Assembly: GCF_028735875.1 (NCBI RefSeq) | Contig: NZ_CP117834.1 | Coordinates: forward strand, 1,724,001-1,788,000 | Direction: 5' to 3' | Origin: Shouchella hunanensis | GTDB taxonomy: Bacteria; Bacillota; Bacilli; Bacillales; Bacillaceae_D | DNA: 64,000 nucleotides | In this document: positions 8,160-16,274 of the stretch, piece after piece | How positions within the stretch are numbered: the first letter of the stretch is position 1 | Layout of the letters: the number at the start of each line of letters is the position of its first letter | The notes under the pieces: model-generated | Databases searched by the model: none | What the model saw: only the letters and a program-made list of their open reading frames with translations | Told to the model about the DNA's origin: nothing | Program-made: the position numbers and the translations under genes

Positions 8160-9557
8160 GTGGCATATTATGTTATTCCAAATGAATTTCATTATCCTTT
8201 ACATCATACAAGACCTCGTTTTAAGAGAAATCTAGAAAATGTATTATTCTATGTAAGTTCTGAAATTAGTAGGATAGGTAAAGAAACAAAAGTGGAATTT
8301 CAGAATCAATACATGAATTCACTAAAGAGATTTCCTGGGAACAGTACAAGTACAAAAAAAACTTTAGATAATTGGAGAACGGAGATAGATGCATTATTCG
8401 GATTAATTTATTACGATGAAACAAACGCTTCTCCAACAAAAAATGCAAAAGAACTTGCAGATAATCAAGATTTAGTGAAGTTTTTCAAACGGTTTTCATA
8501 TAAATTTCAATATCCCAGTGGAGCATTAAAAAATCATTTTATTAGAGATTATATTAAGAAAGAAATCTTTTTTAGACCAGGACCTTATATTATTAAAATG
8601 TTAAATGATGCAGAAAAGGAGTCGGGTATTCGCTGTGGTTTATCTAAAGTAGAAGCGGCATACTGTATTTTTAATGATTTAAGAGTTACAAGAGATCAGA
8701 GAGCCCCCTTAAACAGTTGGGAACTAATTAAAGATAATAGGCTCAAAAAACTTGCCTATAATTATACAGGTGATTACGTTAGATATGCTGGGGACATACT
8801 AGATTACCTAGTAATTGCAAGGATGCTAAAGCTCAACCCTGATGGAAAGTACTACCTTAATAAAACTGAGAGTCTAGCGATTGAGCGTTTTTGTCAACCG
8901 GACAAACCGTTTACTGAATATGAAACAGTAGATATTAATAGTACATCTGTATTAAGAGAGATAAACAATTTAAATAACAGTTGGATTAATTATATGAACG
9001 AAGAAATAGATGATGACTATTTTAATACTGATGTATTAGCTTTAATTACTGGAGACTCTACAGACGAATATATTGCTTTAAAAGATCATTTAGAGATGTT
9101 GACTAATGGCGAAGTGAACCCGAAAAAAATTGGAGATATAGGCGAAAGCCTAATTGTTAATCATGAAAAATTATACTTAAAGCTTAACGAACGAGAAGAC
9201 TTATGTCATCTAGTAAAGTTAATTCCTACAGATTTAGCTGTAGGCTATGACATATCGTCTAGAGGTTTAGATGCTACAAGTAAATATATTGAAGTGAAGA
9301 CAACAGCGAGTAATAGCAGGTTGAACTTTTCAAGGTTCCACTTAACAACAAATGAATGGAATACTGCAGACTCTTCACGAGGAAATTATTTTGTCTATAG
9401 ATTATTAGTTAGTAGTGAAGATGTTCGATTACATGTGTTACAAGACCCAGTGGGTCTTTATAAAAAAGATAAAATTAGAATGTATCCAAAAGATGGTGCT
9501 GATATAATTTTCGATCCAGATGAGTGTGGGTTTAGTGAGAAGTTATTATTTGTTTAA
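8160..9557 (+). CDS. Putative restriction endonuclease with C-terminal DUF3883 (NOV_C)-like domain
   Basis: A 465-residue protein flanked on both sides by cytosine-5 methyltransferases, 24 bp and 21 bp away, hence most likely the nuclease of a restriction-modification system. The first 300 residues match nothing I recognise. From about 320 there is a DUF3883/NOV_C-like domain: KIGDIGESL, then GYDISS (Asp364) and KYIEVKTT (Glu378, Lys380), a D-x(13)-ExK arrangement like a PD-(D/E)xK nuclease core. The GTG start at 8160 follows an AGGGGG site. The unit is AT-rich compared with the conjugation genes, consistent with recent acquisition. Recognition site and cleavage are unknown; a defence role other than classical type II is possible. 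Confidence 0.68.
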   Translation: MAYYVIPNEFHYPLHHTRPRFKRNLENVLFYVSSEISRIGKETKVEFQNQYMNSLKRFPGNSTSTKKTLDNWRTEIDALFGLIYYDETNASPTKNAKELADNQDLVKFFKRFSYKFQYPSGALKNHFIRDYIKKEIFFRPGPYIIKMLNDAEKESGIRCGLSKVEAAYCIFNDLRVTRDQRAPLNSWELIKDNRLKKLAYNYTGDYVRYAGDILDYLVIARMLKLNPDGKYYLNKTESLAIERFCQPDKPFTEYETVDINSTSVLREINNLNNSWINYMNEEIDDDYFNTDVLALITGDSTDEYIALKDHLEMLTNGEVNPKKIGDIGESLIVNHEKLYLKLNEREDLCHLVKLIPTDLAVGYDISSRGLDATSKYIEVKTTASNSRLNFSRFHLTTNEWNTADSSRGNYFVYRLLVSSEDVRLHVLQDPVGLYKKDKIRMYPKDGADIIFDPDECGFSEKLLFV

Positions 9558-9578
9558 CTTTAATGAGAGGGATGAATT

Positions 9579-10601
9579 ATGTATAGAGTAGTATCGCTAT
9601 TTTCAGGGTGTGGTGGCGGTGATATAGGACTCCACGGTGGTTTTACTTTCTTAGATCATTATTATGAACCATTAAACTACCAAACTATTTTTGCAAATGA
9701 AATCAACACCAAAATTTCCAATTTATTTAAGGCGAATTTCAATATTCAACCAATTGAGGCGGATATTAGAGAAGTTGAAAATTCTTCAATTCCTGAACAT
9801 GAGCTTTTAGTTGGAGGATTTCCATGTGTATCATTTTCGATGAGTGCACAGAACCCTCCTAGATTAGGAATTAATAATGACCTTAGTGGAAAACTATTTT
9901 ATGAGATGGTTAAGATACTTAAAGATAAACAACCAAAGGCTTTTATAGCAGAAAATGTAAAAGGTTTGTTATCAGCAAATAAGGGAAAAGCGCTGCCATT
10001 AATTATTAATGAATTTAAGAAAGCTGGATATAATGTTAAATACGAAATTATAAATTCAGCTGATTACGGCGTACCTCAAAAAAGGTATAGGATTTTTATT
10101 GTGGGAATACGCAATGATTTAGACTTTGAATATCAATTTCCTGAACCGACACATTTTCCAGCGGATTCTTTTTTTGAGCCAAAATATACGAGACTTACTC
10201 AGGTGATCTTTGAAGAAGATGATATTGATGAGAAGTATTATTTTAGTCAAAAAGCAATAGATGGGATGTTAAGAGCAAAAAAAGATATGAACAAAGGAAG
10301 AGCACAAAATATTAATCAACCTTGTAATACAGTTGGAGCACATTTAGCCAAGGTTAGTCTCAATAGCACAGATCCTGTCTTAAATATTAATGGTAGGTTT
10401 AGAAGGTTTACTCCCAGAGAGGTAGCTAGAATTCAATCATTCCCGGAATCTTATCAATTGACGGAATCAGAAGGAACTCAATACATTGGTTTAGGGAACG
10501 CAATTCCCCCGGTTGTAATGTGGCACATTGCAAAATCATTAAGACCATTGTTTCAGAATGATATAATTCAGACGAACACACCTATGCATTCATTTAGCTA
10601 A
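9579..10601 (+). CDS. DNA cytosine-5 methyltransferase (second of two)
   Basis: A 340-residue C5-cytosine methyltransferase, clearly different from the first. Motif I SLFSGCGGGDIGL, motif IV GGFPCVSFS with nucleophile Cys83, AENVKGLL (VI), DYGVPQKRYRIFIVGI (VIII), and RIQSFPESY plus GLGNAIPP (IX/X) are all present. Having two nonidentical C5 methyltransferases around one nuclease usually means that the recognition site is asymmetric, each enzyme modifying one strand, or that the two overlap in specificity. Start ATG at 9579 follows AGAGGGATG. It ends the unit; no gene follows for about 800 bp. Confidence 0.92.
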   Translation: MYRVVSLFSGCGGGDIGLHGGFTFLDHYYEPLNYQTIFANEINTKISNLFKANFNIQPIEADIREVENSSIPEHELLVGGFPCVSFSMSAQNPPRLGINNDLSGKLFYEMVKILKDKQPKAFIAENVKGLLSANKGKALPLIINEFKKAGYNVKYEIINSADYGVPQKRYRIFIVGIRNDLDFEYQFPEPTHFPADSFFEPKYTRLTQVIFEEDDIDEKYYFSQKAIDGMLRAKKDMNKGRAQNINQPCNTVGAHLAKVSLNSTDPVLNINGRFRRFTPREVARIQSFPESYQLTESEGTQYIGLGNAIPPVVMWHIAKSLRPLFQNDIIQTNTPMHSFS

Positions 10602-10738
10602 TGTTGAACTATTTTCATGTTAAATATTGTTTAAAAACGAATTGTATTTAAATTATCTAATGAAAAAGGCACTAATGTGATTGTTTTGGTTAATTTATTT
10701 CTTGTAAATAGTTTCTTATATAATACGTGAGGTATAAT

Positions 10739-11010
10739 CTGCAAACCAAAATGCTAACAAACTTATAACAAACACATGGAATTAGTGAGACCAAACATGG
10801 GAGAGATACATCAACAATCCTATAATCATGGGCTTCATGGAAAAGCGAAGCCCATACAAATCCCCTGATACAGAAATGGTGTGGTGGTGCTCAGTAATTT
10901 ACTGTTTTTAACAGGCTCATAAGTGCTGTCACATTAGGCTTTTCTAACAATGAAAATGTTCTTTATTTTTTATAGATAAGAAATGCAAACCTTTATCACT
11001 TTAAAGTGTA
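10739..11010 (+). repeat. Structured intergenic repeat, copy 1 of 4
   Basis: First copy of a repeat seen again at 17105, 22299 and 23941. It begins TGCAAACCAAAATGCTAAC, then ATGGAATTAGTGAGA, a perfect stem ATGGGCTTC/GAAGCCCAT around 10827-10854, the box CCCCTGATACAGAAATGG, and ends at CAAACCTTTATCACTTTAAA. A TATAAT-like box lies directly upstream (10733-10738). Copies 1 and 3 share the 3' variant GTGCTGTCACATTAG instead of the hairpins of copies 2 and 4. No reading frame is conserved, so an RNA or a non-autonomous mobile element is more likely than a gene. Family unknown to me. Confidence 0.75.
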
Positions 11011-11031
11011 ATAGCTATAATGTAGTAACCG

Positions 11032-11220
11032 TCAGGTGCGATTGGTATAGCTGTACTCATAACAATTATGACTACGCGCCAAGAGAATCTTATGGCGGCT
11101 AATTTAAGCATGGATATAGCGATGACTAATGGCGTTAATTAAGCTTTAATTTTCGCTGGTAGCACAATGGTCATTGCCTTTATTTTGTCTTAGTTTATAT
11201 CAAAGAGTAACCAGGAATAA
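11032..11220 (+). pseudogene. Remnant of a DHA2-type MFS multidrug transporter (C-terminal end)
   Basis: Translation of this stretch gives SGAIGIAVLITIMTT, then RQENLMAANLSMDIAM, GVN-stop-ALIFAGSTMVIAFILS-stop-FISKSNQE-stop. This reads like the final periplasmic loop and last membrane helix of an EmrB/QacA-type drug exporter, with two in-frame stop codons and no start. I infer a decayed 3' end of a transporter gene. Together with copy 1 of the repeat it fills the 800-bp gap between the methyltransferase and the short-chain dehydrogenase. Confidence 0.6.
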
Positions 11221-11270
11221 GCTCAAAATGAGAAAACAAGCGTAACAGTTGAATGTAGAGCTTATTAAAA

Positions 11271-11293
11271 GAACCCTAGAGGGTTCTTTTTTT
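11271..11293 (+). terminator. Rho-independent terminator
   Basis: GAACCCTAGAGGGTTC stem-loop followed by seven T. It follows the MFS remnant and isolates the next operon from upstream transcription. Confidence 0.75.
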
Positions 11294-11352
11294 ATCTTGA
11301 AAAGTTGGCGATAGAAAAATCAATTATCTATTAAGAGAAGTTTTTTTTTGGC

Positions 11353-11383
11353 TTGACTTAAAGTTAACTTGAAGGTGTAGTGT
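11353..11383 (+). promoter_or_regulatory. MerR-type promoter and palindromic operator of the redox cluster
   Basis: TTGACT (11353-11358) and TAGTGT (11378-11383) are separated by 19 bp, the overlong spacer typical of MerR-activated promoters. The spacer holds CTTAAAGTTAACTTGAAG (11357-11374), an 18-bp palindrome with one mismatched pair. The likely regulator is the MerR protein encoded at the end of this cluster (14528-14947). The site lies 33 bp before the first gene. Assignment is inferred from spacing and symmetry. Confidence 0.65.
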
Positions 11384-11415
11384 GTAATGTAAATAAGAAA
11401 AGGAGTTGTGAGCGC

Positions 11416-12162
11416 ATGGCAATAAAAGATAAAGTGGTAATCATTACAGGAGCTTCTTCAGGTATTGGTGAAGAAACTGCAAAGCTCCTAGCTTCTAAGG
11501 GCGCAAAATTAGTTTTAGGTGCACGCCGAGAAGAAAAATTGAAAGAGATTGCTCAGCATATATCCGACAGCGGTGGTAAAGTGGTCTATAAAAAAATGGA
11601 CGTTGTAAATCCTGAAGAAAACGACGATTTAGTATCTTTAGCAAAGGAGACCTATGGAAAAGTAGATGTCATTTTTTTAAATGCGGGAATTATGCCTAAT
11701 TCACCTCTATCTTCCTTAAAAACAAACGAGTGGAACGACATGATTGATATCAACATTAAAGGTGTGTTAAACGGCATAGCGTCTGTAATGCCAGAATTTA
11801 AGAAGCTAAAAAGTGGGCACATTATTACGACGTCTTCTGTTGCGGGATTAAAAGCTTATCCAGGTGGGGCAGTCTATGGTGCGACAAAGTGGGCTGTAAG
11901 AAATTTAATGGAAGTTCTTAGAATGGAATCGGCACAAGAAGGGACAAATATTCGAACGGCGACAATCTATCCTGCCGCTATCAACACAGAATTATTAGGG
12001 ACGATAACTGATCAAGAAACATTAAACGGTTTTACATCTCTTTACGATGAATATGGAATTTCCTCTGAACGTATCGCCAAAGTTGTCGAATTTGCTATTG
12101 ATCAACCTGAGGATGTAAATGTGAATGAGTTTACAGTTGGTCCAACAAATCAGCCCTGGTAG
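11416..12162 (+). CDS. SDR family NAD(P)-dependent oxidoreductase
   Basis: A 248-residue short-chain dehydrogenase/reductase of the classical type. The N-terminal cofactor motif GASSGIGE, the NAG-type motif (LNAGIMP), the catalytic Ser in TTSSVAG and the YGATK (YxxxK) pair are all present. The start is the ATG at 11416, 8 bp after AAAAGGAG; an upstream in-frame GTG at 11380 overlaps the promoter. It is the first gene of a cluster with an aldo/keto reductase, a second SDR, a maltose-type acetyltransferase and a MerR regulator. The substrate cannot be read from sequence; sister proteins are annotated as acting on small carbonyl compounds. Confidence 0.88.
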   Translation: MAIKDKVVIITGASSGIGEETAKLLASKGAKLVLGARREEKLKEIAQHISDSGGKVVYKKMDVVNPEENDDLVSLAKETYGKVDVIFLNAGIMPNSPLSSLKTNEWNDMIDINIKGVLNGIASVMPEFKKLKSGHIITTSSVAGLKAYPGGAVYGATKWAVRNLMEVLRMESAQEGTNIRTATIYPAAINTELLGTITDQETLNGFTSLYDEYGISSERIAKVVEFAIDQPEDVNVNEFTVGPTNQPW

Positions 12163-12192
12163 GATAATGCTTGATTAATAGGAGGTATTAAT

Positions 12193-13044
12193 GTGAAAAG
12201 CGTTCGAATAGCTGGCAGAAAAGTTTTTCCGATTGGACTAGGAACAGCTAACATGGGAAGTGACAAGTCAATCTACAACCAAGAGCTTGAGGCAATAAGA
12301 GGTGGATTGGAAGCAGGTATACAGGTTATAGATACAGCAGAAAGTTATGGGAATGGCGATGCCGAGAATCTAGTCGGTCATGCAATTGCTCCTTTTGATA
12401 GAAAGAACTTATTCCTTGTTTCAAAAGTCTTGCCAAGTAATGCTTCAAAAACACAAATACCTGTTAGTATTGACCGTTCGTTAAAGCGCTTAAACACTGA
12501 ATACTTAGATATGTATTTGCTTCATTGGAAAGGGAATATCCCCATTGAAGAGACGGTTCTAGCAATGGAGAAAGTAAAAGATAGCGGGAAAATAAAGGCT
12601 TGGGGTGTATCAAATTTTGACGCCGAGGATATATATGCCTTAAGAAGAATGGACGGTGGTATTAATTGTTCTACAAATCAAGTCCGATACAATTTGGGAG
12701 ATCGTGGCATAGAGTTTGATTTACTTCCTACATTGAATCAATTTGATATGGCCCTAATGGCGTATTCTCCAATAGCTAGAGGAGATCAGTTTGGAGCAAA
12801 TCTTACAAAGCAAAAAAAAGTCATCGAATTGGCAGAAAAATATAATGTTGACGTGTTCCAGATCCTTTTGGCGTGGAGCATTCGAGACGGTCAAACGCTT
12901 GCTATACCTAAGTCTAGCAAAATAGAACATGTCTTAAAAAATGTGGATGCCGCAACGATATCGTTAAATAGTGATGACCTGAGAAAACTAGATGAAGTAT
13001 CACCAAAACCGACAAGTAAGATGCCTTTAGCCTTGTGGTATTAA
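12193..13044 (+). CDS. Aldo/keto reductase
   Basis: A 283-residue NADPH-dependent aldo/keto reductase. The catalytic tetrad is visible: Asp and Tyr in VIDTAESYGNG, Lys in LFLVSKVL, and His in YLLHWKG; a typical IKAWGVSNF segment and the C-terminal IPKSSKIEHV phosphate-binding region follow. The length and the residue order fit soluble cytosolic AKR enzymes. The GTG start at 12193 lies 8 bp after AGGAGGT. Located 30 bp after the SDR gene, so co-transcribed from the MerR-type promoter. Likely reduces reactive aldehydes or ketones; substrate unknown. Confidence 0.9.
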   Translation: MKSVRIAGRKVFPIGLGTANMGSDKSIYNQELEAIRGGLEAGIQVIDTAESYGNGDAENLVGHAIAPFDRKNLFLVSKVLPSNASKTQIPVSIDRSLKRLNTEYLDMYLLHWKGNIPIEETVLAMEKVKDSGKIKAWGVSNFDAEDIYALRRMDGGINCSTNQVRYNLGDRGIEFDLLPTLNQFDMALMAYSPIARGDQFGANLTKQKKVIELAEKYNVDVFQILLAWSIRDGQTLAIPKSSKIEHVLKNVDAATISLNSDDLRKLDEVSPKPTSKMPLALWY

Positions 13045-13104
13045 GAGACATGTTAAAGAAATTTGTTTGAATAGCGTTTAAATATCTAAGGAGGATTTAC
13101 AGTC

Positions 13105-13851
13105 ATGGAAAACATTAAAGGTAAAGTAATCGTTATCACGGGGGCTTCTAGAGGGATTGGAAGAGCTAATGCCATTTATTTATCTAACTTAGGAGCAAAA
13201 GTAGTAATAGGTGATCTTCTTGGCGATCGTTTAGAAACGGTTAAAGACGAAATTCGTTCAAATAAAAATAACGTTATAGCAAAAACCACCGACGTGACAA
13301 AACGTACTGATATAGAGGAGCTTGTATCACTTGCGGTTGAACATTTTGGAAGAGTCGATGTTCTAATTAGTTGTGCTGGAGTGATCCCGCAATCGTATCT
13401 TTACAAGAATGAATATGAAGATTGGGAGAATGCAATTGATGTAAATATTAAAGGTATACTTTATGGTATCGGAGCTGTATTACCGATTATGCATAAACAA
13501 GAAACTGGACATATTATTAATATCTCTTCTATTGGAGCGTATAATGTAGGTCCTGGTGGTGCGGTATATAGTGCAACAAAGCACGCGGTTAGAGCTATTA
13601 CTGAAGGATTAAGGCAAGAAGAAGCAGAGGTTGGTAAGAATGTACGGGTTATGAGTGTTTCGCCGGGGTCAATTGATACAGAATTTACTCATTCAATAAA
13701 AGACAAAGAAATTCGAGCGCAATTTGACAAATTAAGTGAAGATGCCATTGAACCAGAATCCGTAGCTCGAATTATTGCATTTGCGATTAACGAAGAAAAA
13801 GATGTAGGTTTAAATGAAGTAATTATTAGACCGAGTAATCAGGTTTTGTAA
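13105..13851 (+). CDS. SDR family oxidoreductase (second in cluster)
   Basis: A 248-residue short-chain dehydrogenase related to the first SDR of the cluster, sharing the cofactor motif GASRGIGR, CAGVIPQ, a catalytic Ser in INISSIGAY and YSATK. Its C-terminal end (EVIIRPSNQVL) resembles the end of the first SDR (EFTVGPTNQPW), suggesting that the two arose by duplication. The ATG at 13105 has an AAGGAGGA ribosome site. It follows the aldo/keto reductase by 60 bp. Function is probably carbonyl reduction; the substrate is unknown. Confidence 0.88.
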   Translation: MENIKGKVIVITGASRGIGRANAIYLSNLGAKVVIGDLLGDRLETVKDEIRSNKNNVIAKTTDVTKRTDIEELVSLAVEHFGRVDVLISCAGVIPQSYLYKNEYEDWENAIDVNIKGILYGIGAVLPIMHKQETGHIINISSIGAYNVGPGGAVYSATKHAVRAITEGLRQEEAEVGKNVRVMSVSPGSIDTEFTHSIKDKEIRAQFDKLSEDAIEPESVARIIAFAINEEKDVGLNEVIIRPSNQVL

Positions 13852-13942
13852 ATGGTAAACAACGATTTATTTTGAGCAAGTTTATGTTAGTTAACGATTA
13901 TTCGAGACAGAATAATTCAATATGAAACGAAGGATGAATGAC

Positions 13943-14515
13943 ATGGAACAAGATATTTTTGATAGAGACAAAAATGGAGAAATTATTTCAATTGATGATC
14001 CTGAATTTCCAAAGATCGGACAAGCAATCGAAAGAGCACAAAAAATTATCTCTAGGTTAAATAACAGCTATCACGATGCGGCGGCTGTACGATCGATTTT
14101 CAGTGAGCTTACTAGTTCCATCGTGCATGATTCTTTTGAATTGTTGCCTCCTTTTTATACTGACTTTGGACAAAACATCCGTGTAGGTAAAGACGTTTTT
14201 ATTAATCAAGGCTGTACATTCATGGACAGAGGTGGAATTACAATTGAAGATAAAGTCCTTTTTGGACCGAAAGTGAATTTAGTTACGATTAACCATCCTG
14301 TAGCTCCGAACGAACGTAGAAGTACGTATAATAAGCCTATTCATATTAAAAAGGGTGCATGGATTGGAATCAATGCGACGATAATGCCAGGTGTGACAAT
14401 TGGGATAAATTCAATTGTCTCGGCAGGATCAGTGGTAACAAAAGATGTTGACGATAATGTTATCGTTGCCGGGGTTCCTGCTAAAGTAATAAAGCAGATC
14501 AATCCGGATGAATAG
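13943..14515 (+). CDS. Maltose/galactoside O-acetyltransferase-like hexapeptide-repeat enzyme
   Basis: About 190 residues. The N-terminal helical part and the left-handed beta-helix repeats (NIRVGKDVFINQGC, ITIEDKVLFGPKV, IGINATIMPGVTIG) match the LacA/Maa acetyl-CoA-dependent O-acetyltransferases; NHPVAPNERR includes the usual catalytic His region. I prefer the ATG at 13943, about 9 bp after GAAGGATG; the in-frame ATG at 13922 has no ribosome site. This type of acetyltransferase is often found next to SDR/AKR clusters with a MerR regulator. Its TAG stop overlaps the ribosome site of the next gene, so translation of the two may be coupled. Confidence 0.85.
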   Translation: MEQDIFDRDKNGEIISIDDPEFPKIGQAIERAQKIISRLNNSYHDAAAVRSIFSELTSSIVHDSFELLPPFYTDFGQNIRVGKDVFINQGCTFMDRGGITIEDKVLFGPKVNLVTINHPVAPNERRSTYNKPIHIKKGAWIGINATIMPGVTIGINSIVSAGSVVTKDVDDNVIVAGVPAKVIKQINPDE

Positions 14516-14527
14516 GGGGGTTATAAC

Positions 14528-14947
14528 ATTAAAATCGGCGAAGTGGCAACTAATTTAGGAATCAAAGAACATACGCTGAGGTATTACGAACAAATTGGAT
14601 TAATTGTTCCAAAAAGAGATGAAAACAATGTACGTTTGTATTCAAAAGAAGACCAGGATTGGGTTGAGTTTGTCATGCATATGAAAGAAACAGGCATGAC
14701 GTTAGAAAAGCTGAAAAGGTATATAGACCTATGGCATTCAGATGACGATATGGAGGAGCTACTAGCAATTCTAGATGAGCATAAGCAGAATGTAAAAAAT
14801 CAAATATCGGTCTATCAAGCAAACTTAGAACTTCTAGACAAAAAGATAACGTTCTACGAATACAGCAAACAAAATGGAACGGATAAAAATTTATTTAAAA
14901 AGTTTGTAGATGATAACCAGGGTAAAAATAAATCTGAAAAAATATGA
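14528..14947 (+). CDS. MerR family transcriptional regulator, apparent AUU start
   Basis: About 139 residues. The N-terminal winged helix reads KIGEVATNLGIKEHTLRYYE followed by QIGLIVPKRDENNVRLYSKE, the standard MerR DNA-binding domain, then a dimerisation coiled coil (about 75-125). The first strand and helix (KIGEVATNLG) require a start at the ATT at 14528, seven bp after AGGGGGG; the only alternative, GTG at 14543, is 22 bp away and would delete part of the helix-turn-helix. An AUU start is rare and keeps expression low. It probably controls the 18-bp palindrome promoter at 11353. No metal-binding cysteines are visible, so the inducer is likely an organic or stress signal. Confidence 0.82.
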   Translation: MKIGEVATNLGIKEHTLRYYEQIGLIVPKRDENNVRLYSKEDQDWVEFVMHMKETGMTLEKLKRYIDLWHSDDDMEELLAILDEHKQNVKNQISVYQANLELLDKKITFYEYSKQNGTDKNLFKKFVDDNQGKNKSEKI

Positions 14948-14985
14948 GACAGTTAAATCAAATTAACTGTCTCTTCTTTTATTTT
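14946..14985 (+). terminator. Terminator after merR
   Basis: GAGACAGTTAA and TTAACTGTCTC form an 11-bp perfect stem around a six-base loop, followed by TTCTTTTATTTTT. It overlaps the end of the MerR gene. Confidence 0.8.
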
Positions 14986-15116
14986 TAGAAAAATTGTGTA
15001 AAAATCTACTAAACCCTTGTCCTCAACTGCACTTTAACCCTTACCCTATTAATACTCTTACTGAATAAAAAAACAAAATTCTGTGAGATATTATTTTGAA
15101 AAATGGAGGGATTAAT

Positions 15117-16214
15117 TTGGAAAAGAAACGTATGATCCGGAATGGGGCGCTGGTTGCTGCACCATTGATAGCTGTTGGTGCCATTATACAATTTACCCTT
15201 GCCGATTCCAGTGGAGAAAATAATGTAAGTGCAGACGAAAATGAAACGGAAACGGTTGAATGGGACAAGACATTCCCTGAAAACGAAAATGTGGAACACC
15301 AAAAAGTTACGTTTGAAAATAGATACGGAATTGAACTGACCGCAGATATGTACTTACCTTCAAATGTGGAAGATTTAGAGAACATGGAAGCAATTATAGT
15401 GGGTCACCCATTTGGAGGTGTTAAAGAACAAACATCCGGACTATATGCACAAGAAATGGCAGATCGAGGGTTTGTGACAATTGCTTTTGATGCATCATTT
15501 AATGGTGAGAGTGGCGGCGAACCGAGGAATATTGCATCTCCAGAAGCATTTGTAGAAGATTTTAGTGCCGCGGTTGATTTCTTAGGTACACAAGAATTTA
15601 TAGATCGCGATCGAATTGGTGTTATTGGCGTTTGTGCAAGTGGGGGCTTCTCGATCAGTGCTGCATCAGCAGACCCTCGATTAAAAGCAGTGGCTACAGT
15701 AAGTATGTACGATATGGGGCGTGCACATCGAGAGGGTCTAGGTTATGCACCAATTCCTGATGAATTTATGACTGAAGAAGAAAGACAATTAGCTTTAGAA
15801 GAATCAGCGGAACAACGTTGGATTGAGTTTGATGGGGGAGAGGTTAGCTATGATTTAGTAGGCGAAGCAGTTCCATTAAAACCTTCACAAGAAGCGGCAG
15901 CAGAAGAGTTCTCAGAGTATTATGGTACGGAAAGAGGTCAGCACCCTCGTTCATTACCAATGACTTTAACAAGTAGAGGCGCACTCATGAATTTTACTCC
16001 ATTTAGTCAAATTGAAACCATTAGCCCTAGACCTATGTTATTTATAGCAGGTGAAGAAGCTCATTCAAGATATTACAGCGAAGAAGCGTATGAATTAGCT
16101 TCTGAACCAAAAACTTTAGAAATTGTACCAAATGCAGGGCACGTTGACTTATATGATCAAGTTGATTTAATCCCATTTGATACATTAGAGAGTTTCTTTT
16201 CGGAGAATCTTTAA
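15117..16214 (+). CDS. Secreted or membrane-anchored alpha/beta hydrolase
   Basis: A 365-residue protein with an N-terminal hydrophobic signal/anchor (about residues 7-30), an acidic linker, then an alpha/beta hydrolase fold. The segment EAIIVGHPFGGVKEQ is the first strand/oxyanion loop, RIGVIGVCASGGFS is the nucleophile elbow and NAGHVDLYD supplies the catalytic His. The elbow GVCASGG places a cysteine or serine as nucleophile, as in dienelactone hydrolase-like and YcjY-type proteins. The TTG start at 15117 has a GGAGGG site 6 bp upstream. It stands between two terminators, so has its own transcript. Substrate unknown; esterase or peptidase activity is possible. Confidence 0.8.
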   Translation: MEKKRMIRNGALVAAPLIAVGAIIQFTLADSSGENNVSADENETETVEWDKTFPENENVEHQKVTFENRYGIELTADMYLPSNVEDLENMEAIIVGHPFGGVKEQTSGLYAQEMADRGFVTIAFDASFNGESGGEPRNIASPEAFVEDFSAAVDFLGTQEFIDRDRIGVIGVCASGGFSISAASADPRLKAVATVSMYDMGRAHREGLGYAPIPDEFMTEEERQLALEESAEQRWIEFDGGEVSYDLVGEAVPLKPSQEAAAEEFSEYYGTERGQHPRSLPMTLTSRGALMNFTPFSQIETISPRPMLFIAGEEAHSRYYSEEAYELASEPKTLEIVPNAGHVDLYDQVDLIPFDTLESFFSENL

Positions 16215-16222
16215 ATTAACTT

Positions 16223-16254
16223 GGAGTGGCTCTGATTAAGAGCTTCTCTTTTTT
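16223..16254 (+). terminator. Probable terminator after the hydrolase gene
   Basis: GCTCTGATTAAGAGC hairpin followed by TTCTCTTTTTT, just after the hydrolase stop codon and 20 bp before the next gene. Confidence 0.6.
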
Positions 16255-16274
16255 ACAGAGGGGTATAAATAATA

